Positions 23,039 to 31,444 of a DNA stretch of 34,159 nt are shown piece after piece. How positions within the stretch are numbered: the first letter of the stretch is position 1; each line of letters opens with the position of its first letter. The notes beneath the pieces are model-generated. The model searched no databases, was not told the DNA's origin, and saw nothing but the letters and a program-made list of their open reading frames with translations. A program made the translations under genes and the position numbers. The stretch is from an uncultured Lachnospiraceae bacterium (GTDB lineage Bacteria > Bacillota > Clostridia > Lachnospirales > Lachnospiraceae). The DNA lies in NCBI GenBank assembly GCA_910578605.1, contig CAJTQG010000004.1, forward strand, positions 80,529 to 114,687. Direction: 5' to 3'.

Positions 23039-24616
23039 ATGAATCAAATTAACTTGTTGGATTGCACATTAAGAGATGGCGGTTATGTAAATGACTGGCA
23101 TTTTGGAAGAAAAGCAATTTATCATATTACAAAAAAAATGGTGTTGGCAGGAATAGAATATTTTGAGATCGGATTTGTGAGAGAGTGCGAGTATCATCCG
23201 GACTATTCTCTTTTTAATGGAAATGACAGCGTAAAAGATATGATTTCACCGAAAAACCCTAACACAAAATATGTGGGAATGATTGATATGGGACGACCTA
23301 TTTCCTTGGAATTGTTAGGAGAGAAGGTTGAGGATGGGTTTGATGTTTTTCGTGTTATTTTTAAGAAAAGCAAAGCAGAGCTGGCATATGACTATATCCA
23401 GAAGTTAATTGGACTAGGCTATGAGGTGTTTGCTCAGGCGGTAGGAACAGATAATTATTCGGACAGTGAGTTTATTGATTTGATTGATAAATTTAATAGC
23501 CTGCCCATTAAAGCTTTTTATATTGTGGACAGCTTTGGCTTAATTAAGAAAAGAGATTTTCTTCGATTAGTGCAGATAGCAGACCATAATCTGAGGGAGG
23601 ACATTATGCTTGGCTATCACTCCCACAATAATATGCAGCAGGCTATGGGCAATGCCTCCTCCATGACAGAATTGAATTTAAAAAGAAATATTGTAATAGA
23701 CGCATGTGTTTTCGGAATGGGAAGGGGAGCAGGAAACTTAAACATGGAGCTCTTTGCAGAGTACATGAATGAAAACTATGGAAAAAATTATCGTATAGAG
23801 CCAATGCTAGAGATTATTGACGAGTATCTGAACGATATTTACAGGGAAAATTTTTGGGGCTATTCTATGCCGTTTTATTTGTCGGCCTCCAATGGCTGCC
23901 ATCCCAATTATGCCATTTATTTCGCTTCCAAGGGAACCTTGACGGTGAAATCCTACAATGAAATTTTAAAATCTATTCCTAAAGCAGATAAGGCAATTTT
24001 CACTAAAGAAAGGGCAGAGGAAATTTACAAGGATTATCAGGAAAATTTCATAGACGACAGGGATATTATTTTAAGGCTGGAGAGAGAGCTAAACGGGCGG
24101 GATATTTTGCTGCTTGGGCCAGGCACCTCTCTTGTGGAGGAGAAAGAAAAAATTCATTCCTATATAGAAGAGAAAAATCCATTGGTAATCGCACTGAACT
24201 TTATTCCTAAAAATTATAAGTATGATTATGTATTTAGCTGTCATATGAGAAGATACAAGGATATCCAGGATGTGGAGGGGGGGAAAAAGATTGTGACATC
24301 CAACCTGCGGGAGGCGAAAAATTATCAATATATGATAAATTTTGCAAGCTATGCAGCCCAGGCTCCAGAGATTATGGAAAACTCAGGGGTGATGTGCGTC
24401 AATTTGCTTTTGCATCTGGGGGTAAAATGTGTGCATTTGGCAGGGTTGGACGGATATGACAACAATAATCGCAGAAATTATGTCAATAGCGGATTGGAGT
24501 ACGATTTCTCCCCAGAGCTATCAGCCCTTAGAAATCAGTTAATCAAAGAAGAGTTTCAAGAAAAGCAGGGTAAGATGGAGCTTGTGTTTTTGACAAAGAG
24601 TGTGTACGCAGATTAA
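23039..24616 (+). CDS. DRE-TIM aldolase (HMGL-like) with an extra C-terminal domain
   Basis: Residues 1 to about 320 form a DRE-TIM barrel like 4-hydroxy-2-oxovalerate aldolase: LDCTLRDGG (Asp8, Arg12, Asp13), the metal-binding GYHSHNNMQQA (His194, His196) and FGMGRGAGNLNMELFAEY. Such enzymes make or cleave C-C bonds between pyruvate-type enolates and aldehydes. Residues about 353-525 are a second, Rossmann-like domain starting DILLLGPGTSLVEEKE and containing HLAGLDGYDNNNRR. It replaces the usual communication domain, and I do not recognise it firmly. The 525-residue length is much longer than simple aldolases (about 340). GGAG precedes ATG 23039. Context suggests it supplies or processes a 2-oxo acid for the thiamine enzyme. 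Confidence 0.8.
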   Translation: MNQINLLDCTLRDGGYVNDWHFGRKAIYHITKKMVLAGIEYFEIGFVRECEYHPDYSLFNGNDSVKDMISPKNPNTKYVGMIDMGRPISLELLGEKVEDGFDVFRVIFKKSKAELAYDYIQKLIGLGYEVFAQAVGTDNYSDSEFIDLIDKFNSLPIKAFYIVDSFGLIKKRDFLRLVQIADHNLREDIMLGYHSHNNMQQAMGNASSMTELNLKRNIVIDACVFGMGRGAGNLNMELFAEYMNENYGKNYRIEPMLEIIDEYLNDIYRENFWGYSMPFYLSASNGCHPNYAIYFASKGTLTVKSYNEILKSIPKADKAIFTKERAEEIYKDYQENFIDDRDIILRLERELNGRDILLLGPGTSLVEEKEKIHSYIEEKNPLVIALNFIPKNYKYDYVFSCHMRRYKDIQDVEGGKKIVTSNLREAKNYQYMINFASYAAQAPEIMENSGVMCVNLLLHLGVKCVHLAGLDGYDNNNRRNYVNSGLEYDFSPELSALRNQLIKEEFQEKQGKMELVFLTKSVYAD

Positions 24617-24646
24617 AAAAGGGTAAGAGAAAGTAGGAAGGGATAT

Positions 24647-26707
24647 ATGAAAACAGCTATAGTGACAGGAGCGACCAGTTTTCTCGCATCAACACTAATA
24701 CGTGATTTATTAAAAAGTGAATATAATGTAATAGCTATTGTGAGAAAAAATTCTAATAATATGTATCGATTGGATGGCTTGACTAATATACAAATAATAG
24801 AATTAAATTTGTCAGATATAGAGAATTTGCCGCAGTTAGTTTCTGGTGGGGATATTTTCTTCCATTTTGCCTGGGATGGGGCTGGTTCTGCAGGCAGACA
24901 AAACAAACAGGTACAATACCAGAACTATTTAGATTCCATGAAGGCAGTGAAGGCAGCCGGAGAAATCCATTGTAAAACTTTTGTGTTTGCAGGTTCTCAG
25001 GCTGAATATGGAAAATGCCAAGGCAGAATAGTGGAGGAGCAGCATTGTGAGCCTGTTTCTGAATATGGAATTCAAAAATATCAATTTGGTAAAGATGGAT
25101 TTCGTGAAGCACAAAAATATTGCATGAATTTTATTCACATGCGCATTTTTAGTGTATATGGCTATTGGGACAGAGAGGGAACATTAATTGATTCGTGCAT
25201 TGATACTTTTCAAAATGGAGGGGAAATTGAGCTGGGAAAATGTACACAGCTTTGGAATTATTTATATGTGGATGATTTTACGCAGATAGCCATAGCTCTA
25301 GCGGAAAGTAAAGAGATAGAATGTAAAAATGAAATAGCCTCGATTTTTAATATTGGTGGTCTTGAGTGTAAACCATTAAAGGAATTTGTGGAGGACATTT
25401 ATCATTGCAGTATAAAAAGGGGAAGCTATATTATTGGAAAAAAAGAGGAAAATGCAGAAGGCTCTCCATCCATTGAGCCGGACACATCAAAACTCTTTCA
25501 AGTGATTCCATATAAACTCAAGTATTCGTTTCAGAAAGGAATTGTGGAGATTATGAAAAAGAAATTTGGAAAAGATTGTATTGTTTGTGGGAAATGTCTG
25601 GGAAAGACTCCATTGATTTCCTTTGAAAATATGCCTGCTTCAGCTCAGAACATTCCCAATCAAGAAGAATTACAAAAGGATTCAGGGATAGATTTGCACT
25701 TGTTTCAATGTTCAAAATGTGCTTTGATTCAATTTGATTGTGAGCCGGTAGATTACTATAAGGATGTAATACGTTCTGGTGGTTTTACTACTACAATGAC
25801 TGAATTAAGACGCAAACAGTACAAAAAGCTGATTGAAAAATATAACTTGAATGGAAAGAAAATCTTGGAGGTTGGATGCGGACAAGGAGAGTTCCTTTCT
25901 GTATTGCAGGAATTTGATGTGCAGGCTTGGGGAATAGAGAATAGGAAGCAATTAGTGGAATTGGCTCAAAGGAAAGGTTTAAATGTAATAGAAGGATTTA
26001 TCACAGATGAGGATAATCCTGCAGAAGAAAACGGACCATATGCTGCATTTTTGTCCTTCAATTTTTTGGAGCATCAGCCGGAGCCAAATAAAATGCTGGA
26101 AAGTATCTATGATAATTTAACAGAGGATGGGGTTGGTTTAATTACAGTGCCAAGTTTTGAGTATATTATGCAGTATGATGGGTATTACGAATTTTTGAGA
26201 GATCACATTGCCTATTATACTTTTGATTCCTTAAGATTTTTAGTAAACAAAAACGGATTTGAAGTTTTAGAAGAAGAAATGATAAATCGGGATACATTAT
26301 CTATTATTGTAAGAAAGCGAAAAGCATTGGATTTATCTCCCATCAGTCAAAGCTATGCCAGAATTAAGGAGCAATTTGAGCATTTTATCTTAAACTGTGA
26401 AAAAGAAAATAAAAGAATTGCAGTATGGGGGGCAAGCCATCAAGGCTTCACCATTGCCGCAACCTTGAAATTAAAAGATAAAATAGAATATATCGTTGAT
26501 TCAGCGCCGTTTAAACAAAATAAATATGCGCCGGCATCCCATATTCCCATTATTTCACCTGAAAAGCTCCAGGAAAATAAAGTGGAAGTGATTGTCATTA
26601 TTGCACCTGGTTATACAGATGAAATCCACGACAGAATATTGGAGCTGTATGGTGAATGTCCGGTTGAAATATATACTTTGAGAACAAATCAAATAGAAAA
26701 AATGTGA
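24647..26707 (+). CDS. fusion of SDR epimerase/reductase and sugar C-methyltransferase
   Basis: Residues 1 to about 300 are an extended SDR: VTGATSFLAST (the usual second and third glycines are Ser and Ala), FAGSQAEYGK and the catalytic YGIQK. Residues about 310-686 match the TylC3-type C-methyltransferase layout: a zinc-binding start (C311, C314, C355, C358), motif I LEVGCGQGEFL (about 405-415), FLSFNFLEHQPEP, and the C-terminal domain with AVWGASHQGFTIAATL and VDSAPFKQNKYAP. The two activities would act in turn on a keto-sugar: C-methylation beside the keto group and reduction or epimerisation. The methylated position is unknown. AGGAAGGG precedes ATG 24647; the next gene starts 9 bp after the stop. 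Confidence 0.88.
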   Translation: MKTAIVTGATSFLASTLIRDLLKSEYNVIAIVRKNSNNMYRLDGLTNIQIIELNLSDIENLPQLVSGGDIFFHFAWDGAGSAGRQNKQVQYQNYLDSMKAVKAAGEIHCKTFVFAGSQAEYGKCQGRIVEEQHCEPVSEYGIQKYQFGKDGFREAQKYCMNFIHMRIFSVYGYWDREGTLIDSCIDTFQNGGEIELGKCTQLWNYLYVDDFTQIAIALAESKEIECKNEIASIFNIGGLECKPLKEFVEDIYHCSIKRGSYIIGKKEENAEGSPSIEPDTSKLFQVIPYKLKYSFQKGIVEIMKKKFGKDCIVCGKCLGKTPLISFENMPASAQNIPNQEELQKDSGIDLHLFQCSKCALIQFDCEPVDYYKDVIRSGGFTTTMTELRRKQYKKLIEKYNLNGKKILEVGCGQGEFLSVLQEFDVQAWGIENRKQLVELAQRKGLNVIEGFITDEDNPAEENGPYAAFLSFNFLEHQPEPNKMLESIYDNLTEDGVGLITVPSFEYIMQYDGYYEFLRDHIAYYTFDSLRFLVNKNGFEVLEEEMINRDTLSIIVRKRKALDLSPISQSYARIKEQFEHFILNCEKENKRIAVWGASHQGFTIAATLKLKDKIEYIVDSAPFKQNKYAPASHIPIISPEKLQENKVEVIVIIAPGYTDEIHDRILELYGECPVEIYTLRTNQIEKM

Positions 26708-26716
26708 GGAACTGTG

Positions 26717-27667
26717 ATGAGAAAAATAATATTGACTGGAGCTACCGGATTTATTGGAAGATATATGTGTAAATATCTCATGGAACATGAGTGGGAAATA
26801 TATGCTGTGGTTCGTCCCGACTCTCCTAATAAAGACTTGCTTTTGCAGGGGGAGAATATGCATATTATTGAAGCAGATATAGAGAATATTCAGAAAATAA
26901 AAAAGGAGATTTCGCAGGCAGATGTGTTTTTCCATTTGGCTTGGGGAGGGGTAAACAGGGGAGAGATTGATGATGAGGCAATTCATATGAAGAACGCCCA
27001 GTATTCTCTGCAATGTGTGGAGACTGCCATAGAATTAGGGTGTAAGGTGTTTATGGATGCCGGCTCTAGAACCGAGTACGGAATTGTGAACGGAATGATG
27101 TCAGAGGATTTGGAGTGTCATCCTGTTACAGCATACGGAAAGGCAAAGCTGTTATTCTATGAAAAAGCAAAAAAATTGTTAAGGGAAAAGAAGATTTCCT
27201 TTTATCACTTAAGAATATTCAGCGTATATGGATGCGAGGATCATCCCTGGTCCATTATTTCCACTTTGACTAGAGAATTAGCCCTGGGCAACAAAGTTAG
27301 CTTAAGTGCATGTCTGCATCAATGGAATTTTATGTATATAGAAGATGCAGTGGAAGCTATATATGGATTGATAGAGCGGGGCTTAACATATCAGGAGCAA
27401 TGGATTGTCAATATAGCAAGCAATGATAATCGACCATTGTATGACTTTGTTCATGAAATACATCAGTGTACAGGAGCAAAGAGTGTATTGGAATTTGGTT
27501 CCTTTCAGCAGGGAAAGGAAGGAGCCGTTTCTATTATAGCAGATAATAATAGGATGCTGCAGCTCCTTGAAAATTATAGAGAAAAACATTCATTTCGGGA
27601 AGGCATTCAAATCATATTAAAATATAATGCAGAGAAAATGAACCCAAAAGGAAGAGAAAATAAATAA
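26717..27667 (+). CDS. NAD(P)-dependent sugar epimerase/reductase (extended SDR)
   Basis: The 316-residue protein has a canonical cofactor loop TGATGFIGRYM, VFFHLAWGG, MDAGSRTEYG and the active-site Tyr/Lys in TAYGKAK. RIFSVYG and FMYIEDAVEAIYGL lie in the substrate half. It resembles the N-terminal half of the preceding fusion (both share GS-x-x-EYG and LRIFSVYG-type segments), suggesting duplication and divergence. It may be the 4-ketoreductase that finishes the CDP-sugar, comparable to YerF or AbeJ in role. ATG 26717 follows GAGGAA; the GTG one codon earlier is less likely. Confidence 0.88.
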   Translation: MRKIILTGATGFIGRYMCKYLMEHEWEIYAVVRPDSPNKDLLLQGENMHIIEADIENIQKIKKEISQADVFFHLAWGGVNRGEIDDEAIHMKNAQYSLQCVETAIELGCKVFMDAGSRTEYGIVNGMMSEDLECHPVTAYGKAKLLFYEKAKKLLREKKISFYHLRIFSVYGCEDHPWSIISTLTRELALGNKVSLSACLHQWNFMYIEDAVEAIYGLIERGLTYQEQWIVNIASNDNRPLYDFVHEIHQCTGAKSVLEFGSFQQGKEGAVSIIADNNRMLQLLENYREKHSFREGIQIILKYNAEKMNPKGRENK

Positions 27668-27683
27668 GGAAGTGGAGTTTACA

Positions 27684-28661
27684 ATGAAAAAGGTTAGTAT
27701 ATTGATTCCATGCTATAATGAAGAACAGAACGTAGAGCCGATGAGTAAGGCAATCACAGAATTATTTGAAAATCAGTTATCACAATATGACTGGGAACTT
27801 ATTTTTATTGATAATGATTCTAATGATGAAACAAGAACCATACTTAGAAAAATATGCAGTGAAAATAAACGAATAAAGGCAATATTTAATGCAAGAAATT
27901 TTGGGCAATTTAATTCACCATATTATGGAATGCTCCAGACAACCGGTGATTGTACGATAGAGATGGTATGTGATTTTCAGGATCCCATTGCGTTAATTCC
28001 ACAATACTTAGAAGAGTGGGAGAAGGGGTATAAGATTGTGATTGGCATTAAGACTAGCAGTAAGGAAAGCAAGGTGATGTATGCCCTTAGGGGGATATAC
28101 TATAAGATGATTAAAAAATATTCTAATGTAGAACAAATTGAGCATTTTACCGGTTCCGGTTTATATGATAAAAGCTTTATAAATGTTTTGCGGGAATTAG
28201 GGGATCCTACGCCGTTTTTGCGGGGAATCGTAGCTGAATTAGGATATAAAGTGAAGCAAATTCCTTATGAGCAGCCCCAGAGAAGAGCGGGAAAAACACA
28301 CAATAACTGGTACAGTTTATATGATGCGGCTATGCTGAGCTTTACTTCCTACACAAAGGTGGGATTGCGAATGTGTACATTTTTTGGTATGGCATGCGGT
28401 ATATTAAGCTTTATTATAGGCGCGGTATATTTGGTGGCAAAACTTATATGGTGGTATCATATACCAGCAGGAACGGCTCCGGTTTTAATTGGAATGTTTT
28501 TTTTAGGAGCAGTACAATTGTTTTTTATTGGTTTTATCGGAGAATATATTATGAGTATTAACCAGAGAGTGATGAAGCGTCCTTTGGTAATTGAAGCAGA
28601 GCGGTTGAATTTTGAAAAAATGGAAGATAATGAGAATATAGAAGCTTGTGAGCAGCAATGA
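27684..28661 (+). CDS. family 2 glycosyltransferase, GtrB/DPM1-like with membrane anchor
   Basis: The 325-residue protein begins VSILIPCYNEEQNVEPM, has FIDNDSNDET and an acidic site MVCDFQDPIALIP in place of the usual D-x-D, and RRAGKTHNNW before two C-terminal hydrophobic helices (about residues 230-255 and 265-290). This is the layout of enzymes that load a sugar onto polyprenyl phosphate at the inner face of the membrane. It ends the plus-strand operon and would be the natural user of an unusual nucleotide sugar or of a common one for side-branch addition. The start at 27684 follows GTGGAG; an upstream GTG at 27672 is less likely. Confidence 0.88.
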   Translation: MKKVSILIPCYNEEQNVEPMSKAITELFENQLSQYDWELIFIDNDSNDETRTILRKICSENKRIKAIFNARNFGQFNSPYYGMLQTTGDCTIEMVCDFQDPIALIPQYLEEWEKGYKIVIGIKTSSKESKVMYALRGIYYKMIKKYSNVEQIEHFTGSGLYDKSFINVLRELGDPTPFLRGIVAELGYKVKQIPYEQPQRRAGKTHNNWYSLYDAAMLSFTSYTKVGLRMCTFFGMACGILSFIIGAVYLVAKLIWWYHIPAGTAPVLIGMFFLGAVQLFFIGFIGEYIMSINQRVMKRPLVIEAERLNFEKMEDNENIEACEQQ

Positions 28662-28701
28662 GCCAATGAAATAGATAAGCTGATTCTTTGATTATAATTT
28701 T

Positions 28702-28750
28702 ATGACGTACGCCCTATAGATATGTTTGTTGAATATAGGGCGCACGTCAT
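28702..28750. terminator. strong bidirectional terminator between convergent operons
   Basis: A 17-nt arm (28702-28718, beginning ATGACGT and ending GCCCTATA) pairs with 28734-28750 with a single mismatch and a 15-nt loop. ATTTTATTTC follows on the plus strand, and an A/T-rich tract (AAAATTATAATC) on the minus strand. It separates the plus-strand operon from the minus-strand one. Confidence 0.8.
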
Positions 28751-28753
28751 ATT

Positions 28754-31420
28754 TTATTTCTTTTTCAGTTTTGATAAATTACTTATAATGCCTTCTAATA
28801 TAAGCAATAAATAGATAAGAATACATATACCAATCATCACATATTGCAGTTTTGAAAAAATCATTTTATTCCATTGAAATACAGCACATATATTTAGGAG
28901 AGTCATAAAAACAAATATTGTTTTTTCAAAGATATGCTGTAATTTTGTTTCAAAGATTATAAACAAATAGGATAGGATACATATAAAATAAGCGACAAAT
29001 GGAACCTTAAAAATAATAAGAAATGTTGCCGCTAGTATATACCACCATTTCCACCAATGATTACATGAAAATGAATAGATAAATAAAATGATGGAAAAAA
29101 CAATAGCATAAATATAAAAATTGGATGTATTTCTCCCTCTGGTATTTGAAAAAAGCAAGGAAAAGATATCGCTTTTGTTTATATTATCAGTCACTTCATT
29201 TATATTGGACGGAATATTCATGGAGTTGGAAAAATAAGTATAGTTCACAGGGGTGCCATCATTTAATTTATATATGCTAAGGTTGTACACCTTGCCGATT
29301 AAAGTATACTGTGTCTCTCGGACAGAATTATACCATGCTTGAATTTCTCTCTGTCCTAAACGTCCGCCGTTTCTATATTGTATTTCATAGGTTCGCCAAC
29401 AATCCTCTCCTAAGTCTTTCCATACAATAATTTTTGGCATATTATTTTTTATGATTTTTAAATCATTTATAGCATAGTCATCAGGACAAACATCAAAAAA
29501 ATAAACTGGCACTACAGTTGGCATTTCTATGCGATTGCTTAAAATGTTGTATATTTTAGAGTATGGAAATGAAAAAACAAAATCATTTGTATCCGTGTTT
29601 TTTTCTATTAGTTTTGTCACTTCTTCTAGTGTTATCTTTGTTTTTTTGGACACGAGCATACCTTTATATCTATCTAGATTAATCGTATAACTATTTGCAT
29701 CTGTAATGGGTTCAGAAGTCCATCCCCACCAGGAATAGGGCGCATTAAATTTAAATGACATTGTCACAAGGGATAACAGAAAAATGAAAAAACAGCTGAT
29801 GATTATAGCAAGTTTTTTTATATTTAAATTTAGTTGAATGGCAAATTTATTTTCTGTTGTAAAGTTGCATAATAAAGATATTATACTTATTCCAATTGGG
29901 ATAGTAAATAGTGCGCCGTTTGCAGCGAAGGTTGCAGAGCCTCCCCCAAATAGAGATACAAAAGCATTGGCGTCAGCAGCAATAATAAAAAACCATATAC
30001 TTGTAGGAAGCCAAGTTTTGTGTATAAACAAGAAGTTTATCCATTCCATAATAATAAAGATATTGCAGAGGTTAAACATGACTTCAAAAAAATTAGGAAG
30101 AAAGCTTTCTAAGTTAAGAGTTGTCTCTATTAAATAGGACTGATAGGATGTTAAAATGGGGATAATAATCCATCCGCAAAACATAACGCCTGCAATAATA
30201 GAATAAACTCCATATTTAGATGGTTTTTTCTTAAAAAATAAAAATACAATCCATACAATAAGTATAAAAATAAGAATGGAAACTACTTTAAATTGAAACA
30301 ATAAACGAACTATGTTTTTTGTATTTATAAAAAATGAATGGAAGTTTAAATAATCTAGTATTTTTAGTATTGCTAGAAGTAAACTAATCATACTGATAGA
30401 TTGGAACGTATATAAATAGCTTTTCTTTCCATCTCTTGATTTTAGTTTTAAGGTAATATGATAAAAAATGTATGCTGTAAAACTAAAAATCCATAAAAAA
30501 ATAATATCTTTGTGGAATATGGATTTTGTAACTCTTACAATAGCAGAGGTTGATGAGAAACTGCTGCTTCCCGTATTAATTCCTTTTGATGTTAAACTTG
30601 AAAAGAAAGTTTGGGTAAAAAAATCTATAAGGGAATGATTTATAGTAAACCAAATTAAGTACGGTAATAGTCCTGCTATAAAACTAGATAGGGCACAAAC
30701 TAAATATAGCCAAGTTTTTTTCCCTTGTTTATATATTAAGGAATAAATAATTAATATAATAAAATCAAAAGCCAAGAAAATTAAGCCAATGCTTTGTTTA
30801 GTCATCAAGGATTGTGTAGCAAAAAATCCTGCAGTAAATAATAGGACATATTTTCGTTTTCCTGGTAGATTTATAGCTTCACTAAACTTTATAGCAAAGT
30901 AAACGCTTATGATTATCATTAGCTGGCAAAATTGGGTATAGTCCCCATAACTGTTAAACCTTAAGGAATTATATAATAAAAACCCAATCATGCTGGCAAT
31001 TAACGCGATTCTAGGTTTAAACCATTTTGTAAGAATTAAATAAATCAAGGAAAAAAGAAGGGCCCGATCTAAAATTCCAAATAAACGTATTGGTAATATA
31101 CTGCCTTTAAAAACAAACCATAATATATAATGCTTTATTAGATATAGAGGTGGAATGTAGTAAAAAAAGTCAGAATAAATGTGCTTTCCATTCTTCATCA
31201 GAAGGGTACAAAAGCTGTCCCATCCTTCCACATCAGTGGCTGCTCTGTTAAAATAAAGCAAAGTAAAGGTAATAATAGAAAATATAAGTAAAAGAAGACC
31301 AAAAAGACGTTCATTCATTGTAAGAATAGACTGTATTTTGTTTGTTATAATTTTATAGATTGTATGAAAGCCTTTTTTACATGAGGAAACGAAATTTTTT
31401 TTGGACAATGTATTGTTCAT
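28754..31420 (-). CDS. large polytopic membrane protein, GT-C glycosyltransferase-like
   Basis: The 888-residue protein has more than ten hydrophobic segments. Near the first extracellular loop it has RAATDVEGWDSFCTLLMKNG and YSDFFYYIPPLYLIKH. An acidic residue after helix 1 followed by G-x-x-x-Y-x-D-F and PP is the pattern of GT-C enzymes that use lipid-linked sugars outside the membrane. A soluble segment (about residues 570-740) lies between the main membrane part and four more C-terminal helices. AAAGGA precedes the ATG. It is the last gene of the minus-strand operon. A flippase or polymerase is less likely, but the exact function is not proven. Confidence 0.72.
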   Translation of the reverse strand: MNNTLSKKNFVSSCKKGFHTIYKIITNKIQSILTMNERLFGLLLLIFSIITFTLLYFNRAATDVEGWDSFCTLLMKNGKHIYSDFFYYIPPLYLIKHYILWFVFKGSILPIRLFGILDRALLFSLIYLILTKWFKPRIALIASMIGFLLYNSLRFNSYGDYTQFCQLMIIISVYFAIKFSEAINLPGKRKYVLLFTAGFFATQSLMTKQSIGLIFLAFDFIILIIYSLIYKQGKKTWLYLVCALSSFIAGLLPYLIWFTINHSLIDFFTQTFFSSLTSKGINTGSSSFSSTSAIVRVTKSIFHKDIIFLWIFSFTAYIFYHITLKLKSRDGKKSYLYTFQSISMISLLLAILKILDYLNFHSFFINTKNIVRLLFQFKVVSILIFILIVWIVFLFFKKKPSKYGVYSIIAGVMFCGWIIIPILTSYQSYLIETTLNLESFLPNFFEVMFNLCNIFIIMEWINFLFIHKTWLPTSIWFFIIAADANAFVSLFGGGSATFAANGALFTIPIGISIISLLCNFTTENKFAIQLNLNIKKLAIIISCFFIFLLSLVTMSFKFNAPYSWWGWTSEPITDANSYTINLDRYKGMLVSKKTKITLEEVTKLIEKNTDTNDFVFSFPYSKIYNILSNRIEMPTVVPVYFFDVCPDDYAINDLKIIKNNMPKIIVWKDLGEDCWRTYEIQYRNGGRLGQREIQAWYNSVRETQYTLIGKVYNLSIYKLNDGTPVNYTYFSNSMNIPSNINEVTDNINKSDIFSLLFSNTRGRNTSNFYIYAIVFSIILFIYSFSCNHWWKWWYILAATFLIIFKVPFVAYFICILSYLFIIFETKLQHIFEKTIFVFMTLLNICAVFQWNKMIFSKLQYVMIGICILIYLLLILEGIISNLSKLKKK

Positions 31421-31444
31421 TTTTTTATCCTTTCTTATTTTTGA

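Noticed and set aside
24089..24328. Short minus-strand frame within the aldolase gene
   Set aside because: It is antisense to a clearly conserved coding region, with no ribosome binding site or family pattern.
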